This document shows, in pieces, positions 41,505 to 49,371 of a stretch of 64,000 bases of DNA; within the stretch, counting starts at the first letter, position 1, and each line of letters begins with the position of its first letter. The notes under the pieces were generated by a model that saw only the letters and a list, made by a program, of their open reading frames with translations, did not search any database and was not told where the DNA came from. The translations under genes were made by a program, and so were the position numbers. The DNA is from Nocardia macrotermitis (GTDB lineage: Bacteria > Actinomycetota > Actinomycetes > Mycobacteriales > Mycobacteriaceae): contig NZ_WEGK01000007.1 in NCBI RefSeq assembly GCF_009604405.1, forward strand, positions 361,627 to 425,626. The letters are read 5' to 3'.

Positions 41505-42344
41505 ATGACCGTCACCGCGCCGCCCGTCGCCGAACGTGCCATACCCGACCGCGGCCACGCCACCGAGCCGCGCGCGATGCGTCCCGTGGCCCGGCCGATC
41601 CCGGTGTCCATGATCGAGCGGATGACCCTGATCCTGGACACGTTCGACACCCGGACCCCGACGCTGACCCTGCTGGAAATCGTTGAGCGGACCGGACTTC
41701 CGCGTTCGACGGTGCATCGGATCCTGGATCAGATGATCCGCCTGCGCTGGCTCGCGCACACCTCCGGCGGCTACCGGCTCGGCATGCGCACGCTGGAACT
41801 GGGAGGTCTGGCCGCCGAACACAACGAGATCCGCGACGCGGTCGCCCCGCTGCTGCACGAACTCGCGCAGCGCACCGGCCTGGTCGGTCATCTGGGCGTC
41901 CTGGACGGCCGCGAGGTGGTCTACCTGGACAAGGTCGGCGGCCGGTTCGCCGCCGCCCTGCCGACCCGCCTCGGCGGCCGAATGCCCGCGCACGCAACGG
42001 CTCTGGGCAAGGCGATGCTCGCCACCCTGGAGCCGCCCATCGCCGAATCGGTCGTCCGCACCCGCCCGGCCCGCCTGACCGCTCGCACGGTCTGCGAACC
42101 CGACGCCCTGCGCCGCGAACTCGACCGCACCCGGCTGCGCCAGGGCGTCGCGGTCGACCACGAGGAGTCCATGGCCGGAATCGCCTGTGTCGCAGCGCCT
42201 TTGCGCGTACGCGGCGCGGCCCCGGCGGCTCTGTCCCTCACCGGCCCGGCCGACACGATGGGTTTCGACCGACTCGCCCGGATCGTCCTCGAGGTCGCCC
42301 ACGAGGCCGGACGCACCCTGCTCCCCCATCGGACGCGACGCTGA
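41505..42344 (+). CDS. IclR family transcriptional regulator
   Basis: A 279-residue regulator: N-terminal winged helix (LTLLEIVERTGLPRSTVHRI, about 54-73) and an IclR effector domain (GREVVYLDKVGGRFAAALPT, GKAMLATLEPP and AVDHEESMAGIACVAAP). The first 30 residues are a Pro/Arg-rich extension. The family senses aromatic acids and other metabolites. It is divergent from the extradiol dioxygenase and likely regulates it; CGGAGGAAC precedes the ATG. Confidence 0.88.
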   Translation: MTVTAPPVAERAIPDRGHATEPRAMRPVARPIPVSMIERMTLILDTFDTRTPTLTLLEIVERTGLPRSTVHRILDQMIRLRWLAHTSGGYRLGMRTLELGGLAAEHNEIRDAVAPLLHELAQRTGLVGHLGVLDGREVVYLDKVGGRFAAALPTRLGGRMPAHATALGKAMLATLEPPIAESVVRTRPARLTARTVCEPDALRRELDRTRLRQGVAVDHEESMAGIACVAAPLRVRGAAPAALSLTGPADTMGFDRLARIVLEVAHEAGRTLLPHRTRR

Positions 42345-42383
42345 TCGCAGCGCACCCGGGCGAACCGGTCGGCCGCGCCGCGC

Positions 42384-43049
42384 TCAGCGCCGAGCGATCC
42401 GGGCCACCCAGGCCGCGGTCTCGACCTTCCCGTCCGCATCGACACTGACACCTTCCAGCGCTTCGGGGGGCAGCGCCCCGGTGATCCGGCCGCGATAACG
42501 TCCGGTCCGCAAATCCTCCAATTCCCAACCCGCGCCGAAGGATTCGCGAATCATGCCGTCGCCGATGCGCGGCCCGAAGCCGGGCTCGGCGTCCGAGAGT
42601 GCCAGCAGCAGGACCCGGCCGCCGGGCGCGCACAACGCGTGCAGGGCGTTCACGTAGGCGGCACGGGCCTGCGGATCTTCCAGGAAGACGTGGAACAGCG
42701 CACTGTCCAGGATCGTGTCGAAGGCGCCGAGTTCGGCGGCCAGGCCGGGATCGTTGCCGATCGCGACCATGTCGGCGACCTCGAATCGGGCTGCGGGCAC
42801 CCCTTTCCGCGCGGCATTCGCGCGGGCGTACGCGACCGCGCTGGGCGCGAAATCCACGCCGAGCACGTCGTAGCCGAGCGCGGTCAGGGCGATGGTGTGC
42901 TCACCCGCACCACATCCGGGGTCCAGGACCCGGCCGCGGATCCAGCCCTCCCGTTCGAGGGTCAGCACCTGCGGCTGCGGCTCCCCGATCACCCAGGGGG
43001 CGGTGTCGTTGTCGTAGACGGCGTTCCAGGTTTCCGTGGGCTGTGTCAT
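42384..43049 (-). CDS. SAM-dependent class I methyltransferase
   Basis: A 221-residue methyltransferase with SAM motif I VLDPGCGAGEHT (about 41-52), acidic loop VLGVDFAPSA and a DSALFHVF segment. It resembles the small thiopurine/halide-type or generic methyltransferase-25 families; substrate unknown. The ATG at 43049 is preceded by no ribosome binding site. Instead a MerR-type promoter ends seven bases upstream, so the transcript is probably leaderless. An in-frame ATG at 43070 would lie upstream of the predicted transcription start. Confidence 0.8.
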   Translation of the reverse strand: MTQPTETWNAVYDNDTAPWVIGEPQPQVLTLEREGWIRGRVLDPGCGAGEHTIALTALGYDVLGVDFAPSAVAYARANAARKGVPAARFEVADMVAIGNDPGLAAELGAFDTILDSALFHVFLEDPQARAAYVNALHALCAPGGRVLLLALSDAEPGFGPRIGDGMIRESFGAGWELEDLRTGRYRGRITGALPPEALEGVSVDADGKVETAAWVARIARR

Positions 43050-43055
43050 GAACCC

Positions 43056-43086
43056 AGCCTGCAACCTCAACCTTGGTTGAAGTCAA
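43056..43086 (-). promoter_or_regulatory. MerR/SoxR-type promoter with dyad in a 19-bp spacer
   Basis: On the minus strand: -35 TTGACT (43086-43081), 19-base spacer, -10 CAGGCT (43061-43056). The spacer is largely filled by the dyad ACTTCAACC-AA-GGTTGAGGT (43083-43064, one mismatch). A dyad between -35 and -10 with a 19-base spacer is the hallmark of MerR-family activation. The start would fall at or next to the ATG at 43049. Confidence 0.65.
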
Positions 43087-43097
43087 ACAGTTCCGGG

Positions 43098-43514
43098 TCA
43101 GAGCCGGTTCTCGGCCAGCCAGCGCTTGGCCCGAGTCGCGGAGGCACGGGACAACCAGGCGTCCTGCACCACCTCGCGCAATTCGTCCAGCGAAAGCTCC
43201 CCGATCCGGGAGGCCCGCACCAGCACCGACAGATGCCCGTCGAAATGCGCGGTGCTGAACCAGGGCGAATCCGGATCCTGGACCAGCGCCAGCTTGTCCG
43301 ATTCGGACGGCACCCAGATCACGATCACATCCGGATAGCGCTCACCGGACTCCGGATCGACCGCGTCGGGGCGCGGCGTCCGGAAGAAGATGAACGATTT
43401 GCGCCCGACCTGATAGACCGGATTCTCCTGCGAGCCGTACTCGACCGTGACGTGCGGCATGGCCAACGCCAGCTCGTGCACGTCCTCGACCCTGGCGCGG
43501 CGCGGCCGGGCCAC
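43098..43514 (-). CDS. MmcQ/YjbR family DNA-binding-like protein
   Basis: A 138-residue protein of the MmcQ/YjbR (DUF419) family: N-terminal ARVEDVHELALAMPHVTVEY, central IFFRTPRPDAV, and C-terminal LDELREVVQDAWLSRASATR. The fold resembles CyaY-like or DNA-binding proteins, but no biochemical role is established. GTG start, three bases after the LLM oxidoreductase stop, so the two are likely one transcript. Confidence 0.75.
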   Translation of the reverse strand: MARPRRARVEDVHELALAMPHVTVEYGSQENPVYQVGRKSFIFFRTPRPDAVDPESGERYPDVIVIWVPSESDKLALVQDPDSPWFSTAHFDGHLSVLVRASRIGELSLDELREVVQDAWLSRASATRAKRWLAENRL

Positions 43515-43517
43515 GGC

Positions 43518-44429
43518 TCAGTCCGCCAGCCCGGCGAGCAGCGCGCGGGTGCGGTCCCCGTCCTCACCGCCGACGAAGACCCCGCCGACGAACTCGGTCG
43601 CGCCCGCCTCGAAGATGGCCCGAATCCGTTCGGCCACCTGATCTTCCGAACCGATGATGGCCAGATCCGCCGGCCCCTCGGCACCCTCGCGGTCCATCAT
43701 CGCCCGATACGACGGCAACGTTCCGTAGGCGGCATAGATCTTGGCGGCCTTCTCCCGCGCGCCGTCCACGTCGTCGGTGACGCACACCGGCAGCGGGCAC
43801 ACCACGCGCGGCGCGGGACGTCCCGCCTCGGCCGCAGCGGCGGTGACCGCGGGTGCGATGTGGTCGCGCACGGTCGCCGGACCCGTCATCCACAGCACGG
43901 TGCCGTCGGTGACCCGGCCGGCGAGTTTCAGCATCGCCGGACCCATCGCGGCCAGCAGCACCGGGACGCGTCCCTCGTTCGGCACCGACAACGCCAGATT
44001 CGCCGTGACGGTCTCGCCGGTGAAGGAGACCGGCTTGTTCTCCAGCAGCGGCATCAGCACCGACAGGTACTCCCGCATGTGCCGGGCCGGACGGTCGAAG
44101 CTGTACCCGAACATGTTCTCGATCACGATCTTGTGGGACAGGCCCAGCCCCAGCGTGAGCCGCCCGGGACCGGCCGCGAGCGCGGTGGTGCGGGCCTGCT
44201 GCGCCAGCGCACCGGGATGCCGCGGATAGCTCGGCACGACGCCGGTGCCGATATCGATCCCGGGCACCTGACTGCTCGCGACGGCCAGCGCGGTCAGCGC
44301 GTCGACGCCGAAGATGTGCGACATCCAGGCGGAATTGAAGCCCGCGTCCGCCGCGCGGCGCAGCTCGTCGGTCAGGCCGCGCAGGCCGTCCGGTCCAGTC
44401 GGTTCGTTCAACAAGATGCCGATCCGCAC
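43518..44429 (-). CDS. LLM-class (F420-dependent-type) oxidoreductase
   Basis: A 303-residue luciferase-like monooxygenase-fold enzyme: N-terminal MRIGILLNEPTGPDG, GFNSAWMSHIFGVDALTAL, the barrel strand GVVPSYPRHPGALAQQART and LGLGLSHKIV. In mycolic-acid actinomycetes such proteins mostly use F420. Substrate unknown. GTG start at 44429. It is followed by the MmcQ-like gene and diverges from the LuxR-type regulator. Confidence 0.85.
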   Translation of the reverse strand: MRIGILLNEPTGPDGLRGLTDELRRAADAGFNSAWMSHIFGVDALTALAVASSQVPGIDIGTGVVPSYPRHPGALAQQARTTALAAGPGRLTLGLGLSHKIVIENMFGYSFDRPARHMREYLSVLMPLLENKPVSFTGETVTANLALSVPNEGRVPVLLAAMGPAMLKLAGRVTDGTVLWMTGPATVRDHIAPAVTAAAAEAGRPAPRVVCPLPVCVTDDVDGAREKAAKIYAAYGTLPSYRAMMDREGAEGPADLAIIGSEDQVAERIRAIFEAGATEFVGGVFVGGEDGDRTRALLAGLAD

Positions 44430-44583
44430 AGCGGGCCTCCTCGATCGCCGGATGCTGGTCAGCGGTGTTCCGCACGGGTGCGGTCACGCCTCGGCCAGCC
44501 TATGCCCCGCCGCGCCGACCGCGCGTAGGCGGTTCGTCGCGAGGCGGATTCGGGTACGCGGAGCACGCGCTAGGGTGGCGGAT

Positions 44584-46884
44584 ATGGCGCGGCGTGTCAG
44601 CGGGAACCTTCCCGCCGAGGTCACCAGCTTCGTCGGCCGCCACGACGAACTGGCCGCCGCGAAGCGTCTGCTGTCGACCACGCGGGTGCTCACCCTGCTC
44701 GGGCCCGGCGGCGTCGGCAAGACGCGGCTGTCGCGACAGCTCGGCGCGACGGTCGGGCGGGCCTTCCGCGACGGGGTCTGGCTGGTCGAACTCGCCGACG
44801 TGCACGATCCGGACCTGGTGACGCTGAGCCTGGCCGAGGCGCTGCAACTGGGCGACGACACCAGCGATCCGCTGCCCCGGCTGCTGGAATTCCTGGCCAC
44901 CCAGCGGATGCTGCTGATCCTGGACAACTGCGAGCACCTCATCGATACCTGCGCCGAGCTGGTCGAACGTATCGTCACCGCGACCACGAACGTGCGGGTC
45001 GTCGCGACCAGCCGGGAGGTGCTCGGCATCGCGGGGGAACAGGTGATGCCGGTGCCCCCGCTGTCGGTCGGCACCCGGCGGCGCGGGGATGCCCCGGGTG
45101 ACAGCGATGCGATGCGGCTGCTGATCGAACGGGCCGGCGCGGTCGATCCCGGTTTCACCGACACCTCGGCCGATCGCGCGACACTCGCCGCCATCTGCCG
45201 CCGCCTGGACGGGATGCCACTGGCACTCGAGTTGGCGGCGTTGCGATTTCGCGTCTTCACCCCCGCGCAGATCCTGGACCGGCTCGACGACACCATGGCG
45301 CTGCTCAACGCCGGTCCGCGCACCGCGCCGCAGCGCCAGCGCACCATCGAGGGCGCGATCCGCTGGAGCTACCAGCTGTGCACCGAACCGGAACAGCAGC
45401 TGTGGCAACAACTCTCGGTCTTCGCCGGTGGGTTGGACATCGACGCCGCCGAAGCGGTCTGCGCGCTGCCCGGCGCGGATATCGTCGGCGCGCTGACCGG
45501 ACTGGTCGACAAGTCGGTGCTGGTGCTGCGGCAGGACGACGAGAAGGCCAGATATTCGATGCTGGAACCGATTCGGCAGTTCGGGCACGACCGGCTGGTC
45601 GAGTCGGGCACGGAAGCCGTGGTGCGGGCACGACATCGGGATCACTATCGGCGGCTGGCGATGCGCGGGCCACGCGCCTATTGCAGCTCCGACGATGTGG
45701 CCTGGTTCCGGGATCTGTCCCGCGAACACGCGAATCTCCGTTCGGCCCTGCAATTCTCGATGTCCGACGCGCCACGGCTGGCCCTGGACACCGCGACCGC
45801 GCTGCGGCCCTACTGGGAGCACTACCGGTTCCTGTCCGAGGGACGCCGCTGGCTCACCGACGCGTTGCTGCGCACCCCGTCGACGCCCTCGCGCGAGCGG
45901 GCGCGCGGATTGTCCTCGGCGGCGTCGCTCGCCGCGCTGCTGTCCGATCGCGAGTCCGCGGCCGGATTCGTCGATCAAAGCCTGGCGCTGGCAACGGAAT
46001 TGGGCGCGGCGGACATTCTCGCCGAGAACCGGCTGGACAGCGCGTTGATCGCGTTCACCGACGGCGACACCCGGCGGGCGCTGACGATGGCCGAGCAGGC
46101 CGCCGCGCTGGCCCGCGACGCCGGGCACACCACCACCGAAATGGACAGTCTCTCTTTCGGTTTCATGTGCGCGACGTTGCTCGAGGACGACCGCTCCACC
46201 GTGATCGCGGAAACCCTGCGCGCGCTGACCGAACGCCACGGCGTACACCTGCTCGGCGGTCTGGCGCTGTGGACGGTCGGCGTCGACCACTGGCGGCACG
46301 GCAATCAGGACGCGGCCGCGGCGTACATGAGCCGCGCGGTGGAGATGTTCGCCGAATTCGACCGATGTATCTGGCTCGCTTCGGCTTTCGACGGCATGGC
46401 CTGGTCGGCGGCCGCGCGCGGGGATATGGTGCGCGCGGCCCGGCTGATGGGCGCGGCGCAGACCCTGCAACGCGACACCGTGCGGCTGGCCCACGCCATC
46501 GCCACCGCGGTCGGCGAGAAGGTTCGTATTCAGGTGCTGGAAGAGTTGGGCGAGAAGGGGTTTCGCGAGGAGTACGACAGCGGTGCGGCGCTGTCGCTGC
46601 CCGCCGCCATCGACTACGCGCTGGGTCGCACGTCCGCTCCCGATCGGATGACGCCGAAGCCGTTGCGCCCCATAGTGATCGACGATGCGGCCGTCGAGGT
46701 GCTGACCCGGCGGGAGAAGGACGTCGCTCGGCTCGTGGCGGCCGGACACAGCAACAAACGTATTGCCGCGGATCTGGTGATCTCGGTGCGTACCGCGGAA
46801 ACCCACGTCGAGCACATCCTCACCAAACTCGACTTCACCTCCCGCACCCAGATCGCCGCCTGGGCCCGCGACCACGGGCTCTGA
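44584..46884 (+). CDS. Large LuxR-family ATPase regulator
   Basis: A 766-residue regulator with an N-terminal NB-ARC/STAND ATPase module (Walker A GPGGVGKT at 40-47, Walker B LLILDNCEHL near 113-122, VVATSREVLGI), a helical middle region with TPR-like repeats, and a C-terminal LuxR HTH (VLTRREKDVARLVAAGHSNK, then RTAETHVEHILTKLDF). STAND regulators couple ligand sensing to ATP-driven oligomerisation. No target operon can be identified; it stands between divergent and convergent singletons. The ATG at 44584 gives the conserved N-terminus ARRVSGNLPAEVTSFVGR. Confidence 0.9.
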   Translation: MARRVSGNLPAEVTSFVGRHDELAAAKRLLSTTRVLTLLGPGGVGKTRLSRQLGATVGRAFRDGVWLVELADVHDPDLVTLSLAEALQLGDDTSDPLPRLLEFLATQRMLLILDNCEHLIDTCAELVERIVTATTNVRVVATSREVLGIAGEQVMPVPPLSVGTRRRGDAPGDSDAMRLLIERAGAVDPGFTDTSADRATLAAICRRLDGMPLALELAALRFRVFTPAQILDRLDDTMALLNAGPRTAPQRQRTIEGAIRWSYQLCTEPEQQLWQQLSVFAGGLDIDAAEAVCALPGADIVGALTGLVDKSVLVLRQDDEKARYSMLEPIRQFGHDRLVESGTEAVVRARHRDHYRRLAMRGPRAYCSSDDVAWFRDLSREHANLRSALQFSMSDAPRLALDTATALRPYWEHYRFLSEGRRWLTDALLRTPSTPSRERARGLSSAASLAALLSDRESAAGFVDQSLALATELGAADILAENRLDSALIAFTDGDTRRALTMAEQAAALARDAGHTTTEMDSLSFGFMCATLLEDDRSTVIAETLRALTERHGVHLLGGLALWTVGVDHWRHGNQDAAAAYMSRAVEMFAEFDRCIWLASAFDGMAWSAAARGDMVRAARLMGAAQTLQRDTVRLAHAIATAVGEKVRIQVLEELGEKGFREEYDSGAALSLPAAIDYALGRTSAPDRMTPKPLRPIVIDDAAVEVLTRREKDVARLVAAGHSNKRIAADLVISVRTAETHVEHILTKLDFTSRTQIAAWARDHGL

Positions 46885-46910
46885 TCAGGTTGTTTGCCGG
46901 GGCCAGGGTG

Positions 46911-46928
46911 CGAACTCGGCCGAGTTCG
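46911..46928. terminator. 18-bp perfect palindrome between convergent genes
   Basis: CGAACTCGGC joined to CGAGTTCG is a perfect 18-base palindrome 27 bases after the LuxR-type gene. It can form an 8-bp stem with a minimal loop. It may terminate transcription or bind a dimeric protein; no U-tract follows. Confidence 0.4.
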
Positions 46929-47000
46929 TCGCCACGTCGCGTCAGGCCGCGTCCGGTCAGGCCACGTACGGCACCAGCAACTCCGCCACACGGCGTTCGC

Positions 47001-47522
47001 TCATTCGCCGGTCTCACCGTCGATCCGCTCCCGCAGCAGATCCGCATGCCCGTTGTGACGCGCATACTCCTCGATCATGTGCAGGTAGATCCAGCGCAGA
47101 CTGATCTCGCGACCGGTACGCGGGTGGATGAAGCTGTGGTCGAGCGTGAGCGGGGCGACCGCAGCCTCGCACAGCTCGATCTCGTTGCGGTACAGGGCGA
47201 TATCGCGCGCGGCGTCGGCGGTGTCGACATCGTCGAACTCGCCGTCCTGATTCTGCTCGGTCGAGTACTCGAACCGCACCTCCTGCTGCGCCGCCCGCAC
47301 CCGGAACCAGGCCCGCTCCACATCGGTCATATGCCTGACCAGGCCCAACAGCGACAACGACGACGGTTCGACACTGCGGATCACGAGCTGTTCGGCGGTC
47401 AGGCCCCGACACTTCCACAGCAGGATCGCGCGCTGCTGGTCGAGCATGGCCCGCACCATCGAACGTTCGTCTCCCACCAGCAGGTGTGACGGCCTGGCCA
47501 ACTCCGGAGCGGTCCACGTCAT
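47001..47522 (-). CDS. DinB-like (DUF664) four-helix protein
   Basis: A 173-residue DinB/DUF664 protein with the metal-binding His pattern: GLVRHMTDVERAWF (first His), RWIYLHMIEEYARHNGHADL (second and third His). The superfamily includes mycothiol- and bacillithiol-dependent transferases and many enzymes of unknown reaction; mycothiol is the thiol of this lineage. No associated pathway genes. Convergent with the LuxR-type regulator and divergent from GH172. Confidence 0.85.
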   Translation of the reverse strand: MTWTAPELARPSHLLVGDERSMVRAMLDQQRAILLWKCRGLTAEQLVIRSVEPSSLSLLGLVRHMTDVERAWFRVRAAQQEVRFEYSTEQNQDGEFDDVDTADAARDIALYRNEIELCEAAVAPLTLDHSFIHPRTGREISLRWIYLHMIEEYARHNGHADLLRERIDGETGE

Positions 47523-47582
47523 ACCCCGAGACTAGGGTGCCGATTCGCTTCCCGCGACCAGTCGTGGCATGCAAAAATCGCC

Positions 47583-48614
47583 ATGGTGCACGAAATATGG
47601 CAGATCGATCAGGCGCGGACCCGCTCCATCAGCCCCGAGAACCCCACCGGTGCTCCGGGGGCGGGCGGACGCGCGACCGAGGGGACGGGCGCGAACTCCG
47701 CCCGGTATCTGGGCGTGGGCTGGAAGATATCGCCGTCGATAGATCTTCCGGCCGGTGAAACCGCCACTCTGGCAGACGTTTCCGGTCCTGGCGTGATCCG
47801 GCACTTCTGGCTGACCACCGACCGCGCGCTGCTGAACAAGATGACGCTGCGGATCTACTGGGACGACGAGACCGATCCGGCCGTCGAGGCGCCGCTGGGC
47901 TCGTTCTTCTGCAACGGCTGGGACGAACTGGCGCCGGTGAGTTCGGAGATGGTCGTGGTCGCCCCGGCGGGTGGTCTGAACAGCTTCTGGCCCATGCCTT
48001 TTCGCGCACACGCCCGCTTCACCCTGCACAACGGCGGCGACCACTCGGTGCCGGTCTACTACCAGATCACCTATCTGGAACAGGACGTGCCGCGCTCGGC
48101 GGGCTATCTGCACGCGCGGCGGCGGGAGAGCAATCCACTGGGCGATCCGGCGATTCACACTGTGCTGGAAGATATTCCGGGCCCCGGCCGCTACGTCGGC
48201 ACCTATCTGGCGATCGTGCCCAACGCGCCGGGCTGGTGGGGCGAGGGCGAGATGAAGTTCTTCCTCGACGGCGACACCGAATTCCCGACCATCTGCGGCA
48301 CCGGCACCGAGGACTACTTCGGGGGCGCGTGGAATTTCGATATGAAGAACGCCTACCAGACCTACTCCACGCCCTACCTCGGCCTGGTGCAGGTGCTGCC
48401 GCCGGATCAGATCTATCAGCCCGAACAGCGATTCGGCATGTACCGCTGGCACATTCAGGATCCGATCTGCTTCGACCGGAGCCTGCGCGTCACGCTGCAA
48501 GCGCTGGGCTGGCGTGACGGCGGGCGCTACCTGCCGCTGGAACATGCCGAGGTGGCCACCACGTCGATCTGGTACCAGCATCGATCGGTCACCGGGCGAC
48601 GGCACCGTTTCTGA
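47583..48614 (+). CDS. DUF2961 / GH172 family glycoside hydrolase
   Basis: A 343-residue protein of the DUF2961 family, now glycoside hydrolase family 172. Signatures include GVIRHFWLTTDRALL, LGSFFCNGW, GLNSFWPMPF and GTGTEDYFGGAWNF with conserved acidic residues. Characterised members act on difructose anhydrides or D-arabinofuranosides, including mycobacterial arabinogalactan, hence a possible role in arabinan turnover. No signal peptide is seen, so it would act in the cytoplasm on imported oligosaccharides. A GH43-like enzyme and FGGY kinase lie within 4 kb. The ATG at 47583 has no strong ribosome binding site. Confidence 0.82.
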   Translation: MVHEIWQIDQARTRSISPENPTGAPGAGGRATEGTGANSARYLGVGWKISPSIDLPAGETATLADVSGPGVIRHFWLTTDRALLNKMTLRIYWDDETDPAVEAPLGSFFCNGWDELAPVSSEMVVVAPAGGLNSFWPMPFRAHARFTLHNGGDHSVPVYYQITYLEQDVPRSAGYLHARRRESNPLGDPAIHTVLEDIPGPGRYVGTYLAIVPNAPGWWGEGEMKFFLDGDTEFPTICGTGTEDYFGGAWNFDMKNAYQTYSTPYLGLVQVLPPDQIYQPEQRFGMYRWHIQDPICFDRSLRVTLQALGWRDGGRYLPLEHAEVATTSIWYQHRSVTGRRHRF

Positions 48615-48656
48615 CGCTCGCGACGTCGGCGGTGCTGCCGGGCCCGGGTGACCGGC

Positions 48657-49136
48657 TCATCGCACCGCGGCGCCGCGCAGGCCGGGCCAGCCGTAGTGCA
48701 GAGGTCCGGCGGCGAGTCCCGCACCGTGCGCGGCGGCCTGATTCCCCTGCGCCATCTCCGGGACCTGCGCGAGTTCGGGATTCTGCTTGATCAGCTCACG
48801 CCGGACCTCGTCCATATCCAGCCACATGATCTCCTGCACAACGTTTTCCAGTTGTTCGGAGGTCTTGAAGCCCGGCTCGGAGTAGACCGGCAGGCCGTCG
48901 CGGAAGGCGATCAGTGTCGGCAGGCTGCTGACCTGCGCGATCGCCGCCAACTGCTGTTCGGCGTCGGCGTCGACGGTCGCGTGCACGATGTCCGGGTGCA
49001 TGCGCGCCGACTCCTCGTACACCGGCGCGAATCTGGTGCACCACCCACACCAGGTCGCCCAGAAATCCACCAGCACGATGCCGCCACCGGAGACGACCTG
49101 TTGGAAATTCTGCTCATTCAGCACCTGCGTCGGCAT
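48657..49136 (-). CDS. Thioredoxin-fold protein with CGWC motif and C-terminal extension
   Basis: A 159-residue thioredoxin domain protein. The active site is WCGWC (Cys30, Cys33) instead of WCGPC, and the cis-proline lies in VSSLPTLIAF. After the normal domain (about 105 residues) there is a 50-residue extension, MDEVRRELIKQNPELAQVPE and a Gly/Ala-rich tail. The altered dipeptide should shift redox potential. The ATG at 49136 has GGGAGGG upstream; an ATG seven codons earlier is less likely. Cytoplasmic, monocistronic, convergent with GH172. Confidence 0.85.
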   Translation of the reverse strand: MPTQVLNEQNFQQVVSGGGIVLVDFWATWCGWCTRFAPVYEESARMHPDIVHATVDADAEQQLAAIAQVSSLPTLIAFRDGLPVYSEPGFKTSEQLENVVQEIMWLDMDEVRRELIKQNPELAQVPEMAQGNQAAAHGAGLAAGPLHYGWPGLRGAAVR

Positions 49137-49371
49137 ACGGCCCTCCCGGTACGACATCTCACCTGCATGATTTCGAATTCTTCCACGAAACCCCGGCTAC
49201 GTCACCGTCCGGGACACCGTCCCGCTTCGACGGCACATGCGTGAGCTGCGGGCCGAGGCGTGGAAGCGCGGTCCGCCGAAGCACCGCACCAGCCGCGCGT
49301 ACCGGCTTCAGCGGGCGGTGGGGGTCGTTGTCACGGCACGGCGCGGCGCAGCATTTCGAGCGCGGGAAGAG

